This document shows positions 6,644-14,786 of a stretch of DNA of 38,410 nucleotides, piece by piece (positions within the stretch are counted from its first letter, which is position 1; the number at the start of each line of letters is the position of its first letter). The stretch spans positions 1 to 38,410 of the forward strand of contig CAMHKU010000014.1 of assembly GCA_946185805.1 (NCBI GenBank), given 5' to 3'. The position numbers and the translations under genes are program-made. Source of the DNA: an uncultured Prevotellaceae bacterium. GTDB taxonomy: Bacteria; Bacteroidota; Bacteroidia; Bacteroidales; Bacteroidaceae. The notes under the pieces are model-generated. The model was not told where the DNA came from. It did not search any database and saw only the letters and a program-made list of their open reading frames with translations.

Positions 6644-7906
6644 TTATAATTTGATAGGGTAACTGATTACTAATTCCGTAAAGTCGGCCTTCGTCAAGTG
6701 GGCGTTCAGGCTCACGCCGAGGGTCAGGTTGCTGAGCGCGGAAAACGTATAGAAGAGCCCTATGCGCTCGTAGTAGGGTTTCTCTATCTCTTTGGCATTG
6801 CTGCCCATCTCGCGGTAGAGATAGTAGCCTATGGCCATCTGCAGCGAGGCGTTGTGATAATACACGGTATGGTTGGCCGAGAGTCCCACCGACCAGGGGC
6901 TGTGCTTCACATGTCGCCCTGCCCGCTCGTCAAGGTCGGCCACGTGGTCGGCATAGGAACCGTAGAAGAGGTCGGCACCGATGCCCGACGCCCAGCGGCG
7001 CGCATAGCGGTACATCAGCTTGGTATGCAGCGAGTAAGCCATATAAAAGGTAAAGTCCTCGGTGCAGTAGTCGGGGTCGCTCACGGGCAGCGCCTGCGTG
7101 CGGTGCCAGTCTTCGAGCAGCGTCTTGCCACCCACTCCAAGAGAGAGGTCTAAGGTGATGGGTGATGGGTGATGGGTGGTGGGTGACGGGTGATGGGTGG
7201 TGGGTGATGGGTGGTGGATGGAGGGTGACGGGTAGTGGGTGGTAGCCTCATAGTAGGGCGTATAGACCAGTGAGAGCGATGGGCCGAGGGAGTTGGCGCC
7301 TTTATTAGGGCGCGCCAGGGCGCCGTTGCTGTGGTGACAGAACTCCACGCCGGCCTTGATGCCCCAGTTGGGCACGGGATGATAGGTGACGTGCAGGCCG
7401 GCATTGAAATAGATGGACAGGTGGGAACCAATCAGCTCGTTGTCGATGTCGTCGGTCTTGTTGTAAATCGTGCTGCTGTAGCCCACGCCTGTGCCTAAGG
7501 CGTAGTCGGCCTCCCAGTGGCGACTGCGGAAGAAGGGTCTTGAGAAGGTGCCATAGAGCGTCAGCGTGTTGCCCAGCGGCGAAAAGTAGTCGGTGGTGCG
7601 CGGCTTCTGCATCTTCACGTGGCGGTTGTCGCCATAGCGTAGGCCGACGCTGATGGTGGGATAGCCGAAGTCACGGTCGATGGCCGAGCTGTCGCCGGGC
7701 AGTGCCGAGTGTATCGCCTCCACGCTGACGGCGAAGCCATCGTTGTCGTAGAGCCACTGTCTGACCCACTCGTCGAGGGCCAGCTGCCAGTTGGGGTTCA
7801 CGCTCACGCCGTAGCCCCAGTGGCGCAGGGAGTCGCCGCCGGCAGCCATCGCTACCGCCGCTTGCCACAGCATGGCCGTCACGATTAAAAAGCGGCCTAT
7901 TCGCAT
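6644..7906 (-). CDS. PagL-like lipid A deacylase / acyloxyacyl hydrolase family outer membrane protein
   Basis: A 420-residue exported protein with a signal peptide (MRIGRFLIVTAMLWQAAVAMA) and an alternating beta-barrel pattern ending in KL. The HHSNGA motif (191-196) matches the His-Ser active-site region of the PagL family, which removes or trims acyl chains of lipid A in the outer membrane. The ATG at 7906 is chosen; an in-frame TTG at 7918 adds four residues. The start overlaps the dacB stop by 10 nt, so the two are probably translationally coupled. After residue 220 a foreign Tyr/His-Pro-Ser-rich loop with a 7-residue period is encoded by a gggtgat tract. The family is confident, the exact substrate is not. 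Confidence 0.8.
   Translation of the reverse strand: MRIGRFLIVTAMLWQAAVAMAAGGDSLRHWGYGVSVNPNWQLALDEWVRQWLYDNDGFAVSVEAIHSALPGDSSAIDRDFGYPTISVGLRYGDNRHVKMQKPRTTDYFSPLGNTLTLYGTFSRPFFRSRHWEADYALGTGVGYSSTIYNKTDDIDNELIGSHLSIYFNAGLHVTYHPVPNWGIKAGVEFCHHSNGALARPNKGANSLGPSLSLVYTPYYEATTHYPSPSIHHPSPTTHHPSPTTHHPSPITLDLSLGVGGKTLLEDWHRTQALPVSDPDYCTEDFTFYMAYSLHTKLMYRYARRWASGIGADLFYGSYADHVADLDERAGRHVKHSPWSVGLSANHTVYYHNASLQMAIGYYLYREMGSNAKEIEKPYYERIGLFYTFSALSNLTLGVSLNAHLTKADFTELVISYPIKL
7152..7250. repeat. In-frame heptamer tract inside the PagL-like gene
   Basis: About twelve to fourteen degenerate 7-nt units (gggtgat, gggtggt, gggtgac) run through the coding sequence. Because 7 is not a multiple of 3, the translation repeats every 21 nt, giving the 7-residue motif HHPSPTT three times plus a variant HYPSPSI. 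All reading phases of the tract avoid stops in the used strand. It is probably a surface or periplasmic loop between beta strands. Confidence 0.85.
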
Positions 7907-9144
7907 AGTGTGTTGCAAATCTGATCTTGGAACCCGCGGCCGTCGGCCATACGCATGATACCCTGGTTGATGATACAGAAAGCCAGGGTGTGGCCGTTTG
8001 GCGCCTTACAATATCCCGCCAGCGACGAGATACCGCTCACGGTGCCCGTCTTAGCGCGCACATTGCCCGCCGCCGGCCCTTTCGCCATGCGGCTGGCCAG
8101 CGTGCCGTCGACGCCGGCAATGGGCAGCGACGCCAGCAGCAGGTCGAAAATCTCACGGTGCTGCCAGGCATAGCGCAGCAGGCGCACCTCAAGCTCTGCC
8201 GACACATAATTATATAGAGACAGTCCTGAACCGTCGGCCACACGATAGTCGCCGGGGTTGAGACCAACGCGCTGAATCATGCGCTTCACCTGATTGGCGG
8301 CCTGTTTGCCCTTGGCGGGCCGTCCTTCGGTGTTGGCGGCTATCAGGTAGAACAGGCACTCAGCAAACAGGTTGTCGCTATCTTTCATCATCGGCACCAG
8401 CAGCTCGCCTATTCCGTGGCTGCAGCTGCAGACGAAATGACGCTGCCGCTGGCTAGGGGTCATGCTACTATAAAAGGTGTCGACGATGACCACGCCGCCG
8501 CGTCGCAGCTCGCGGCGCAAAGCTTCAAGGAAGTCGTCCTTGCGGTTGTAGAGCAGCGGCGTGAGTGAGTAGTTGTCGTCGTCCCAGCACCACCCTTCGC
8601 CCCACCGGTCGTCGTCTTTCATCGTCACGTCGGCCAGCAGGCGGCCGCGGATGGTGTCGATTCCCGCATGACGCACCTTGCTGATAAAGGCTGCCAGGTC
8701 ATTGCGGTCGAAAAGAGGATCCATGCCGCCTACGCTGACGAGGTTGCCACGGAGGGTGCCGCCGCTCACGCTGCCGGTATAGTATAGAGAGGTCTTCATC
8801 TGGAAGTCGGCACCCAGGGTCTCAATGCCGGTGATGGCCGTCAGCAGCTTCATGGTCGACGCCGGCCGCAGCGTCTGGCGGTGACCGTAGGTATAGAGCG
8901 TAGAGTCGTCCGTCAGGTCGTAGACCATCAGCCCCAGCTGCGACCGCTCCAGCAAGGGGCTGGCCACGAGAGAGTCCAGACGCTGGCGCAGCCGTACCGT
9001 CCACGGCAGGCTGTCGCTCACGGCAACACTGTCGGCCACCAAACTATCATCGGCTGTCGGCGAAGCCACAGCAACGCTATCCTGCGCCCCCGCAAAAGAG
9101 TGGCACAGACAAAAAGCGAGCAGAAAGATCAGAATTTTCTTCAT
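7897..9144 (-). CDS. dacB: D-alanyl-D-alanine carboxypeptidase/endopeptidase (PBP4, DacB type)
   Basis: Periplasmic penicillin-binding protein of family S13 that trims or cleaves peptidoglycan cross-links. The 415-residue protein has a signal peptide (MKKILIFLLAFCLCHSFAGA). All three active-site motifs are present: SxxK as STMK (96-99), SxN as SDN (256-258) and KTG (365-367). Its length is somewhat below E. coli DacB, consistent with a smaller insert domain. It is the first gene of the leftward run to purN and overlaps the PagL-like gene by 10 nt, which puts two envelope-remodelling enzymes together. Its TAATTTTG promoter box ends only 8 nt before the ATG, so the mRNA is likely leaderless or nearly so. 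Confidence 0.93.
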   Translation of the reverse strand: MKKILIFLLAFCLCHSFAGAQDSVAVASPTADDSLVADSVAVSDSLPWTVRLRQRLDSLVASPLLERSQLGLMVYDLTDDSTLYTYGHRQTLRPASTMKLLTAITGIETLGADFQMKTSLYYTGSVSGGTLRGNLVSVGGMDPLFDRNDLAAFISKVRHAGIDTIRGRLLADVTMKDDDRWGEGWCWDDDNYSLTPLLYNRKDDFLEALRRELRRGGVVIVDTFYSSMTPSQRQRHFVCSCSHGIGELLVPMMKDSDNLFAECLFYLIAANTEGRPAKGKQAANQVKRMIQRVGLNPGDYRVADGSGLSLYNYVSAELEVRLLRYAWQHREIFDLLLASLPIAGVDGTLASRMAKGPAAGNVRAKTGTVSGISSLAGYCKAPNGHTLAFCIINQGIMRMADGRGFQDQICNTLCE

Positions 9145-9152
9145 TTCGGCTG

Positions 9153-9179
9153 CAAAATTACTAAAAATTATTATCTTTG
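9153..9179. promoter_or_regulatory. Divergent -7 boxes for dacB and nadB
   Basis: A minus-strand TAATTTTG (9153-9160) faces dacB and a plus-strand TATCTTTG (9172-9179) faces nadB, both matching the Bacteroidetes TAnnTTTG -7 consensus. The dacB box is followed by CAGCCGAA and then the ATG, leaving room for a leader of only a few bases. nadB has about 20 nt between its box and its ATG. No clear -33 element is visible. Confidence 0.7.
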
Positions 9180-9199
9180 CACCCTCAAAACGCGTTTTT

Positions 9200-10828
9200 A
9201 TGGTCTACAAATACGATTTCCTGATTATCGGAGCCGGCGTTGCCGGCATGAGCTATGCCCTGAAAGTGGCTCGCGCCAAGAAGGGCAAGGTGTGCATGAT
9301 TTGTAAGGCTGGCCTCGACGAGGCCAACACATCGTTTGCCCAGGGTGGTGTGGCCAGTGTCACCAACCTGGAGCTCGACAACTTTGACAAACATATTGAA
9401 GACACGATGATTGCCGGCGACTACATCAGCGACCGCCAGGCCGTGGAACAGGTAGTGCGCAACGCCCCCAAGCAGATTGAGGAACTGGTGAAGTGGGGTG
9501 TGAACTTCGACCGCAAGTCCGACGGCACCTTCGACCTTCATCGCGAGGGTGGTCACTCCGAGTTCCGCATCCTCCACCACGCCGACGACACGGGCGCCGA
9601 GATTCAGCGCGGTCTGATAGAGGCCGTGCGCGCCTGTCCCGACATCGAGGTGAAAGAGCACCACTTCGCCGTGGAAATCATCACCCAGCACCACCTCGGC
9701 GTGCGCGTCACCCGCCGCTCGCCCAACATCAAGTGTTACGGAGCCTATGTGATGGATTGTAGTCAGCAAGGTAAACTCACCCCTCCCTCGCAGGGAGGGG
9801 ACGGGGGCGGCTCCGTCGACACCTATCTGGCCAAGATTACCGTGCTCTGCACCGGTGGCTGCGGCGCCGTCTACCTGACCACTTCGAACCCTGTCATTGC
9901 CACTGGCGACGGCATCGCCATGGCCTACCGCGCCAAGGCTACCGTGGCCGACATGGAGTTTGTACAGTTTCACCCCACAGTGCTCCACAACCCCAGTGAG
10001 ACCCACCCCGCCTACCTCATCACCGAGGCCATGCGCGGCTATGGCGGCATACTGAAACTGCCCAACGGCCAGACGTTTATGGAGAAATATGACGAGCGTC
10101 TGTCGTTGGCACCCCGCGACATCGTGGCCCGCGCCATCGACAAGGAGATGAAAATCCACGGTCTAGATCACGTCTGCCTCGACGTCACCCACAAAGACCC
10201 GGCAGAGACGCGCAAGCACTTCCCCAACATCTACCAGAAGTGCTTGTCTATCGGCATCGACATCACCCAGGACTATATCCCCGTGCGCCCTGCTGCCCAC
10301 TACATGTGCGGCGGCATCAAGGTCGACCTCAACGGGCAGTCAAGCATCGAGCGCCTCTACGCTTTGGGTGAGTGCTCGTGCACGGGTCTGCACGGCGGCA
10401 ACCGCCTGGCCTCCAACTCACTGATTGAGGCCGTGGTCTATGCCGACGCTGCCGCCCGCGACTCGCTGCAGCACGTAGACCTCTACGACTGGAACGAGCG
10501 CGTGCCGGAATGGAACGACGAGGGCACGATGACCAACGAGGAGAAGGTGCTCATCACGCAGAGCGTGAAGGAGGTCAACCAGATCATGTCCAACTACGTG
10601 GGCATCGTGCGTAGCGACCTGCGCCTGCACCGCGCCTGGGACCGCCTCGACATGCTCTATGAGGAGACCGAGCGCCTGTTCAAGCGCGTGCGCGCCACCC
10701 GCGACATCTGCGAGCTGCGCAACATGATCAACGTGGGCTACCTCATCACCCGCTGGGCATTGGAGCGCAAGGAGTGCCGCGGGCTGCATTTCACCACCGA
10801 CTACCCCTTGCACGCCTACGACAAATAG
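9200..10828 (+). CDS. nadB: L-aspartate oxidase NadB
   Basis: FAD enzyme that oxidises L-aspartate to iminoaspartate, the first step of de novo NAD synthesis. The 542-residue protein has the dinucleotide-binding GAGVAGMSYA (11-20), the SFAQGGVA loop (45-52), a succinate dehydrogenase/fumarate reductase-type active-site region HREGGHSEFRILHHADDTG (114-132), and the C-terminal helical domain. The second FAD-contact motif is GECSCTGLHGGNRLASNSL. Residues about 188-205 (GKLTPPSQGGDGGGSV region) are an insert encoded by a small palindromic repeat in an otherwise conserved loop. nadA and nadC are not adjacent. Instead the stop codon directly abuts the ATG of a DUF3575 envelope gene. Confidence 0.95.
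   Translation: MVYKYDFLIIGAGVAGMSYALKVARAKKGKVCMICKAGLDEANTSFAQGGVASVTNLELDNFDKHIEDTMIAGDYISDRQAVEQVVRNAPKQIEELVKWGVNFDRKSDGTFDLHREGGHSEFRILHHADDTGAEIQRGLIEAVRACPDIEVKEHHFAVEIITQHHLGVRVTRRSPNIKCYGAYVMDCSQQGKLTPPSQGGDGGGSVDTYLAKITVLCTGGCGAVYLTTSNPVIATGDGIAMAYRAKATVADMEFVQFHPTVLHNPSETHPAYLITEAMRGYGGILKLPNGQTFMEKYDERLSLAPRDIVARAIDKEMKIHGLDHVCLDVTHKDPAETRKHFPNIYQKCLSIGIDITQDYIPVRPAAHYMCGGIKVDLNGQSSIERLYALGECSCTGLHGGNRLASNSLIEAVVYADAAARDSLQHVDLYDWNERVPEWNDEGTMTNEEKVLITQSVKEVNQIMSNYVGIVRSDLRLHRAWDRLDMLYEETERLFKRVRATRDICELRNMINVGYLITRWALERKECRGLHFTTDYPLHAYDK
9761..9814. repeat. In-frame palindromic insert in nadB
   Basis: A perfect 9-bp stem with a 3-nt loop, CCCCTCCCT-CGC-AGGGAGGGG (9780-9800), followed by a G-rich stretch, is read in frame through NadB. 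It resembles the CCCTCCC-GAA-GGGAGGG palindromes in the helicase gene, so the same class of element has entered two conserved genes about 7 kb apart. Confidence 0.75.
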
Positions 10829-11800
10829 ATGTTACGCAGTAAGTCTGTTGCCGTCTGTTTAGCCCTCATCGCCGTACTTACCCTATCAGCAAGCGCACCC
10901 GGCAACCACCGCCATTACCCATCAGCTATGGCGGCGGGCATAGTTCGTCCGCGCAACATGCTCAACACACGGAAGCTCGACACGCTTAGGATGCATGAGC
11001 GCTTCGCCTTACGCACCAACGGCATAGGGTGGCTACTGCTGTCGCCCAACATCGGCGTAGAGATGACCTTGGGCAACTATAACTGGAGCCACGTCACCCT
11101 GGGCATCAACGGCCGCCTGATGCGCACCACATCGGCGCAGACAAACCCCTACATGCAACGGTTCCTCAACGAGGGGCGCATAGAGGCGCGCTACTACCGC
11201 CACGGCCGCAGCCTGCGCCGCTCATGGTTTGCGGGCGTCTACGGCGGCTATACGGTTTTTAACCAGAAGCTCGCCGCTACGGGCTATCGCGGCGAGGGCT
11301 ACATTGCCGGCCTCACCGCAGGCACCATTGCCCCCCTCTACGGCTATCGCAACGGCAGCAGCCTCGACTTAGAGTTCAGCGTCAATGCCGGTGTGCTCGT
11401 GGCCGACGTGCAACAGTATGCCTGCACCGACGGTCGTGAGTATTACGTCGAGACAAGCCCCTACAGCGGGCGTCGCCTCACTTGGAACGCCCTGCCCTGG
11501 GTCGTGGCCACCGACGTAGTGCGCGTCAGCTTTGTCTATCACTTCGGCCCCTCGGTAGCCGACCGCTACCGCCCGCGCGCCACCATTGACGACGCCTTCC
11601 GCCAGCTGCAGGCAGAGATTGCCCTGCAGCGCGACTCCATAGCCCAGGTGAAACAGCAAGAAGACGAGCGCCGCCGCGACTCCCTTGAAAAGGCCGACTA
11701 CGAACGTCGCTTCGAAGAGCAGCGCAAGGAGCTTGAAAAAATGCACCTGCGCGACTCCCTGCAGCGCGTAAAACTCAGAATGAAGAATGAAAAGAAGTAA
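10829..11800 (+). CDS. DUF3575 family protein with C-terminal coiled coil
   Basis: A 323-residue exported protein. A hydrophobic N-terminal signal (SVAVCLALIAVLTLSASA) is followed by a DUF3575-like beta-rich domain (about 55-245; TNGIGWLLLSPNIGVEMTLG and SRRLTW-type strands), then a highly charged helical tail (about 247-323) rich in Glu, Arg, Gln and Lys, likely a coiled coil. DUF3575 proteins occur in Bacteroidales fimbrial loci as putative outer membrane accessory proteins; the role is inferred. The ATG follows the nadB TAG with no gap. The next gene starts inside its last codons (14-nt overlap), so translation is probably coupled. The coiled tail could contact the partner proteins or the cell wall. 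Confidence 0.7.
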   Translation: MLRSKSVAVCLALIAVLTLSASAPGNHRHYPSAMAAGIVRPRNMLNTRKLDTLRMHERFALRTNGIGWLLLSPNIGVEMTLGNYNWSHVTLGINGRLMRTTSAQTNPYMQRFLNEGRIEARYYRHGRSLRRSWFAGVYGGYTVFNQKLAATGYRGEGYIAGLTAGTIAPLYGYRNGSSLDLEFSVNAGVLVADVQQYACTDGREYYVETSPYSGRRLTWNALPWVVATDVVRVSFVYHFGPSVADRYRPRATIDDAFRQLQAEIALQRDSIAQVKQQEDERRRDSLEKADYERRFEEQRKELEKMHLRDSLQRVKLRMKNEKK

Positions 11801-12353
11801 GCTCCGCCTCCTGTCTATGCCCGCCGCCAGACGCCTTCTGTCTATGCCCGCCGCCAGGCGCCTTCTGTCGTTGCTGGTCGGCTGTGCAGCGGCGCTGCCG
11901 CTGCCCGCCCAGAAGCTCGCCGCCGGCGTCGACGCCCTCTGGCTGGCCACGGGCATGGCCAACATAGGCGCCGAAATGACCGTAGGCCGCGCCTCCACCC
12001 TGAGCCTCTACTTCATGGGCATCAGCCACCCCTGGGTGAACACCGACATGAAAGGCATTGCCCTGCAGCCCGAATGGCGATACTATCTCAGCGGACGCCC
12101 CATGTACCACCACTTCATAGGCATCGGCGCCATCACCGGCACGTATAACTTCAAATTTAACAATAAGCTGTACAACGGCTCCGCTGCCGGTGTGGGACTC
12201 ACCTTCGGCTACGTGCTGCCCCTCTCCGCCCGCCTCAACATCGACCTGCACGCCGGCTACGGCCTGATACACGCCCAAGACCGCGAGCGCGGCAAGCACA
12301 ACTACATGCTGCCCACCCGAGCGGGCGTCACCGTCAGCTATATCTTCAGATAG
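11787..12353 (+). CDS. DUF3575 family outer membrane protein
   Basis: A 188-residue protein with a signal region and a compact DUF3575 barrel-like domain (KLAAGVDALWLATGMANIGAE onward, ending VSYIFR with a terminal aromatic strand). It is shorter than its upstream paralogue and lacks the coiled tail. The signal peptide contains a tandem nine-codon duplication (RLLSMPAAR twice, then RLLSLLVGC). The segment GCAAALPLPAQ is nearly identical at DNA level to the signal region of the 1142-residue protein two genes downstream. Likely an outer membrane or surface accessory protein of the same envelope operon. Exact function unknown. Confidence 0.75.
   Translation: MKRSKLRLLSMPAARRLLSMPAARRLLSLLVGCAAALPLPAQKLAAGVDALWLATGMANIGAEMTVGRASTLSLYFMGISHPWVNTDMKGIALQPEWRYYLSGRPMYHHFIGIGAITGTYNFKFNNKLYNGSAAGVGLTFGYVLPLSARLNIDLHAGYGLIHAQDRERGKHNYMLPTRAGVTVSYIFR
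11806..11871 (+). repeat. 27-bp tandem duplication in a signal peptide
   Basis: Two complete copies and part of a third of a 27-nt unit (beginning cgccttctgtctatgcccgc) encode RLLSMPAAR. The second gene that shows a nine-codon duplication in its signal region is the large outer membrane protein (14830-14911, LPRASHAAA). Both duplications sit in the signal-peptide region of proteins from the same operon. Confidence 0.8.
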
Positions 12354-12410
12354 AAAATGCTTATGACCAATAGCGAGAGTTTTCGAGGTGCGAGGTGCGA
12401 GATACAAGGT

Positions 12411-14786
12411 ATGAGAATAGCCTGCCATAGACTATGGCGGGTATTCGCTATACTCCTTTTGACCTTGTTCACCCTGACGCTGCCCGCGGCGGCACAGGTG
12501 GTGCACATCACCGGCGAGGTGATGCGCCAGATGCGCGGCACCGACGGTCGCCAGCAGCAGATGCCGCTGAGCGTGCCCGTCTACATCTTCGACAATGCCA
12601 ACGACGCGCGCCAGCAGGTAGCCCTCTACCGCCAGCAGTCGCAGCAGCAGGGACAGTACACGACACTCAAGGCCGCCGACGTGGTGACCCCCGACTACGA
12701 GGGCCACTTCGAGGCCGACCTGTCGCAGCGCGGCGCCCTGGTGGTCATCAGCGAGGGTACCATCGTGGTCACACCCATCGACCAGCGCCTGCACTACACC
12801 ATCCTCATCAATGGCGACAGTGCCGACGGCATCCTGCTGAAGAATACCGACGTCGTAGGCGAGAAGCGCGGTCTGAAGATGCGCGAACTGCCAGCCATCG
12901 ACGACGGGCCTACGGTGCGCTGGGACGTCATGCTCACGCTGCCCGAGGGCTACATCACCACCGACACGCGCCTCATCCTGCAGCCCGTAGCCATCGACTG
13001 CGACAGCGGCGACACCATACAATACTTGGAGCCGCTCATTGGCGAGGGACGCCGCTACCACCGCCTGCAGCAGCGCATGAAGAGCTACGACTACCGGCGC
13101 CACGACCCCCTGGCCCCCTACTACCGCCCGGGACTGCTCGACAGCGAGGCTCTGCACTGGACATCGACCTTCGTCAAGCCCAATGCCGACCACACCTACA
13201 AATGGCAGGCTCACCTGCGGCTTGAAGACTACAGCCACGTCTATTACGACAATGCCTCCAAGGAGGGTTCCTGCAACAGCCGCAAGCCGTGGCGCATGCT
13301 CGACGTGAGCATGGCACGCCGCGAAATGGCCCTCAGCAAGGAGTACTACGAACCTTCGCGGGCACAGCTCATGGAGGCCGCCCGCGACTTGGAGCTCACC
13401 TTCCGCGTGGGCACGGCACAACTCACCGACGACTCTGTCAACAGCGCCACCATCCGCCAGCTGGCCCGCGAGCTGCAGAGCTACGGGCGCCAGCTCATCA
13501 ACGTCAAGATCCAGGGCACGGCATCGCCCGACGGCAACCCCCAGCGCAATGCCGAGCTCGCCGCCCAGCGCGCCGCCAAGGCGCTGAGCCTCATCAGCGG
13601 CTACACCCGCGGCACGAGCATGCAGACCATCGCCCCGAAGGTGTACACCTGGAGCGACGTGGCCGACTCGCTCGTTGCCCGCGGCCAGCAGCGCGAGGGC
13701 GACGAGCTGCGCGCCTATGCCCAGACCGGCAACCAGGCAGCCATCCGCCGCATGATGGAGAGCAACCCCGCCATCGGCGAGATTCTGCAGCACCAGCGAC
13801 TTATGCGCTGTGCCTACCTGATCCGCCAGAACAAGGTGCTGGAACCCGACGAAGCACTCTGGGTATACCGCAACGACACCACCTATGCCGAGGGCGGCTC
13901 CAGCAAGTTCAGCAACGGCGACTACTACAACCTGCTGACACTCATCACCGACAGCGCCGAGCGCCAGCACCTCATCCAGCGTATCTACCGCGAGCAGAGC
14001 CAGCGCTCCACATCACGGTTCAGCCCCTTTGCCGCCTATGTGGCCAACAGCGTGGCCTGCCACCTACTCGACGCCGACAGTACCAACACCGCCGTGCTGC
14101 AACCTTTCTGCGACCTGAGGTCGGGCTTGGAAGTGAGCCGCCAGATAGCCTTCGACAACGCCTACCGCTATACCGTCAACCGCCGTGAGGTGGTGGCCAA
14201 CCAGGCGGTGATGCTCTTCCGCGACCTCAAGCTCAGCGCCGCCGCCCACATGGCCGACAAGCTGCCCGACACGCCTGAATACCGCGACATCAAGATGTTT
14301 ACTGACTTGGAGACGCTCTTCTTCAAACCCCAAAAGAGTGCCGACGAAGAGCGACGGGCACTGCGCGCCCTGCAATACGTCATGGCTACGAGCCTGCAAA
14401 ATCGCGCCGTGCTCACCTATGAACTGGCACCGGAACTGGGACTCTCGACGGCCGAAGTAGAGCGCGTGGTCGACAGCCTTGACGCCACCAATGCCAAGCG
14501 GTGGTATATGAAAGCGATGATTGCTGCCGGCAGCAGCGCCAACAGCGAGGCCGACTTCATGGAGCTGGTCAACAAGTACGGCGTCGACGAGGCCCTGCGG
14601 CGTCAGGACAACGACACACCGCTGTTTCTGGCTTTCCTACAGCACGCCTTCGACCTCGACCCCTCACTGCAGCGGCTCTACGCCAGCGACGTTCACCTGA
14701 GCGACGAGCAGCGCAAGCGTCATCCCTACGACCCTGCCAAGGCCGCCGTCTACCGTGAAAAATTCAAAGACACTACCACCCCATGA
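12411..14786 (+). CDS. Large exported OmpA-like / DUF3868-type protein
   Basis: A 791-residue exported protein from the start chosen here (MRIACHRLWRVFAILLLTLF, a clear signal peptide ending LPAAAQ). An earlier ATG at 12357 adds 18 residues made from a cgaggtg heptamer tract and is less likely. The N-terminal 300 residues are beta-rich. An OmpA-like peptidoglycan-binding pattern follows (about 330-395): KIQGTASPDGNPQRNAELAAQ then RAAKAL, similar to the D..N..L...RA signature. The C-terminal half is mostly helical and charged. DUF3868/OmpA-like proteins accompany DUF3575 in Bacteroidales fimbrial clusters, so an anchoring role between wall and outer membrane is plausible but inferred. The stop overlaps the next ATG by 4 nt. 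Confidence 0.65.
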   Translation: MRIACHRLWRVFAILLLTLFTLTLPAAAQVVHITGEVMRQMRGTDGRQQQMPLSVPVYIFDNANDARQQVALYRQQSQQQGQYTTLKAADVVTPDYEGHFEADLSQRGALVVISEGTIVVTPIDQRLHYTILINGDSADGILLKNTDVVGEKRGLKMRELPAIDDGPTVRWDVMLTLPEGYITTDTRLILQPVAIDCDSGDTIQYLEPLIGEGRRYHRLQQRMKSYDYRRHDPLAPYYRPGLLDSEALHWTSTFVKPNADHTYKWQAHLRLEDYSHVYYDNASKEGSCNSRKPWRMLDVSMARREMALSKEYYEPSRAQLMEAARDLELTFRVGTAQLTDDSVNSATIRQLARELQSYGRQLINVKIQGTASPDGNPQRNAELAAQRAAKALSLISGYTRGTSMQTIAPKVYTWSDVADSLVARGQQREGDELRAYAQTGNQAAIRRMMESNPAIGEILQHQRLMRCAYLIRQNKVLEPDEALWVYRNDTTYAEGGSSKFSNGDYYNLLTLITDSAERQHLIQRIYREQSQRSTSRFSPFAAYVANSVACHLLDADSTNTAVLQPFCDLRSGLEVSRQIAFDNAYRYTVNRREVVANQAVMLFRDLKLSAAAHMADKLPDTPEYRDIKMFTDLETLFFKPQKSADEERRALRALQYVMATSLQNRAVLTYELAPELGLSTAEVERVVDSLDATNAKRWYMKAMIAAGSSANSEADFMELVNKYGVDEALRRQDNDTPLFLAFLQHAFDLDPSLQRLYASDVHLSDEQRKRHPYDPAKAAVYREKFKDTTTP

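Noticed and set aside
9185..10159. A 324-codon minus-strand frame opposite nadB
   Set aside because: NadB motifs are unmistakable on the plus strand; the antisense frame has low-complexity composition and no start signals.
12432..13970. A 512-codon open frame on the minus strand opposite the OmpA-like gene
   Set aside because: It is a shadow of the GC-rich plus-strand gene: its composition is Val/Ala/Gly/His-rich with no recognisable motif, and the plus-strand frame has a signal peptide, an OmpA-like pattern and operon context.
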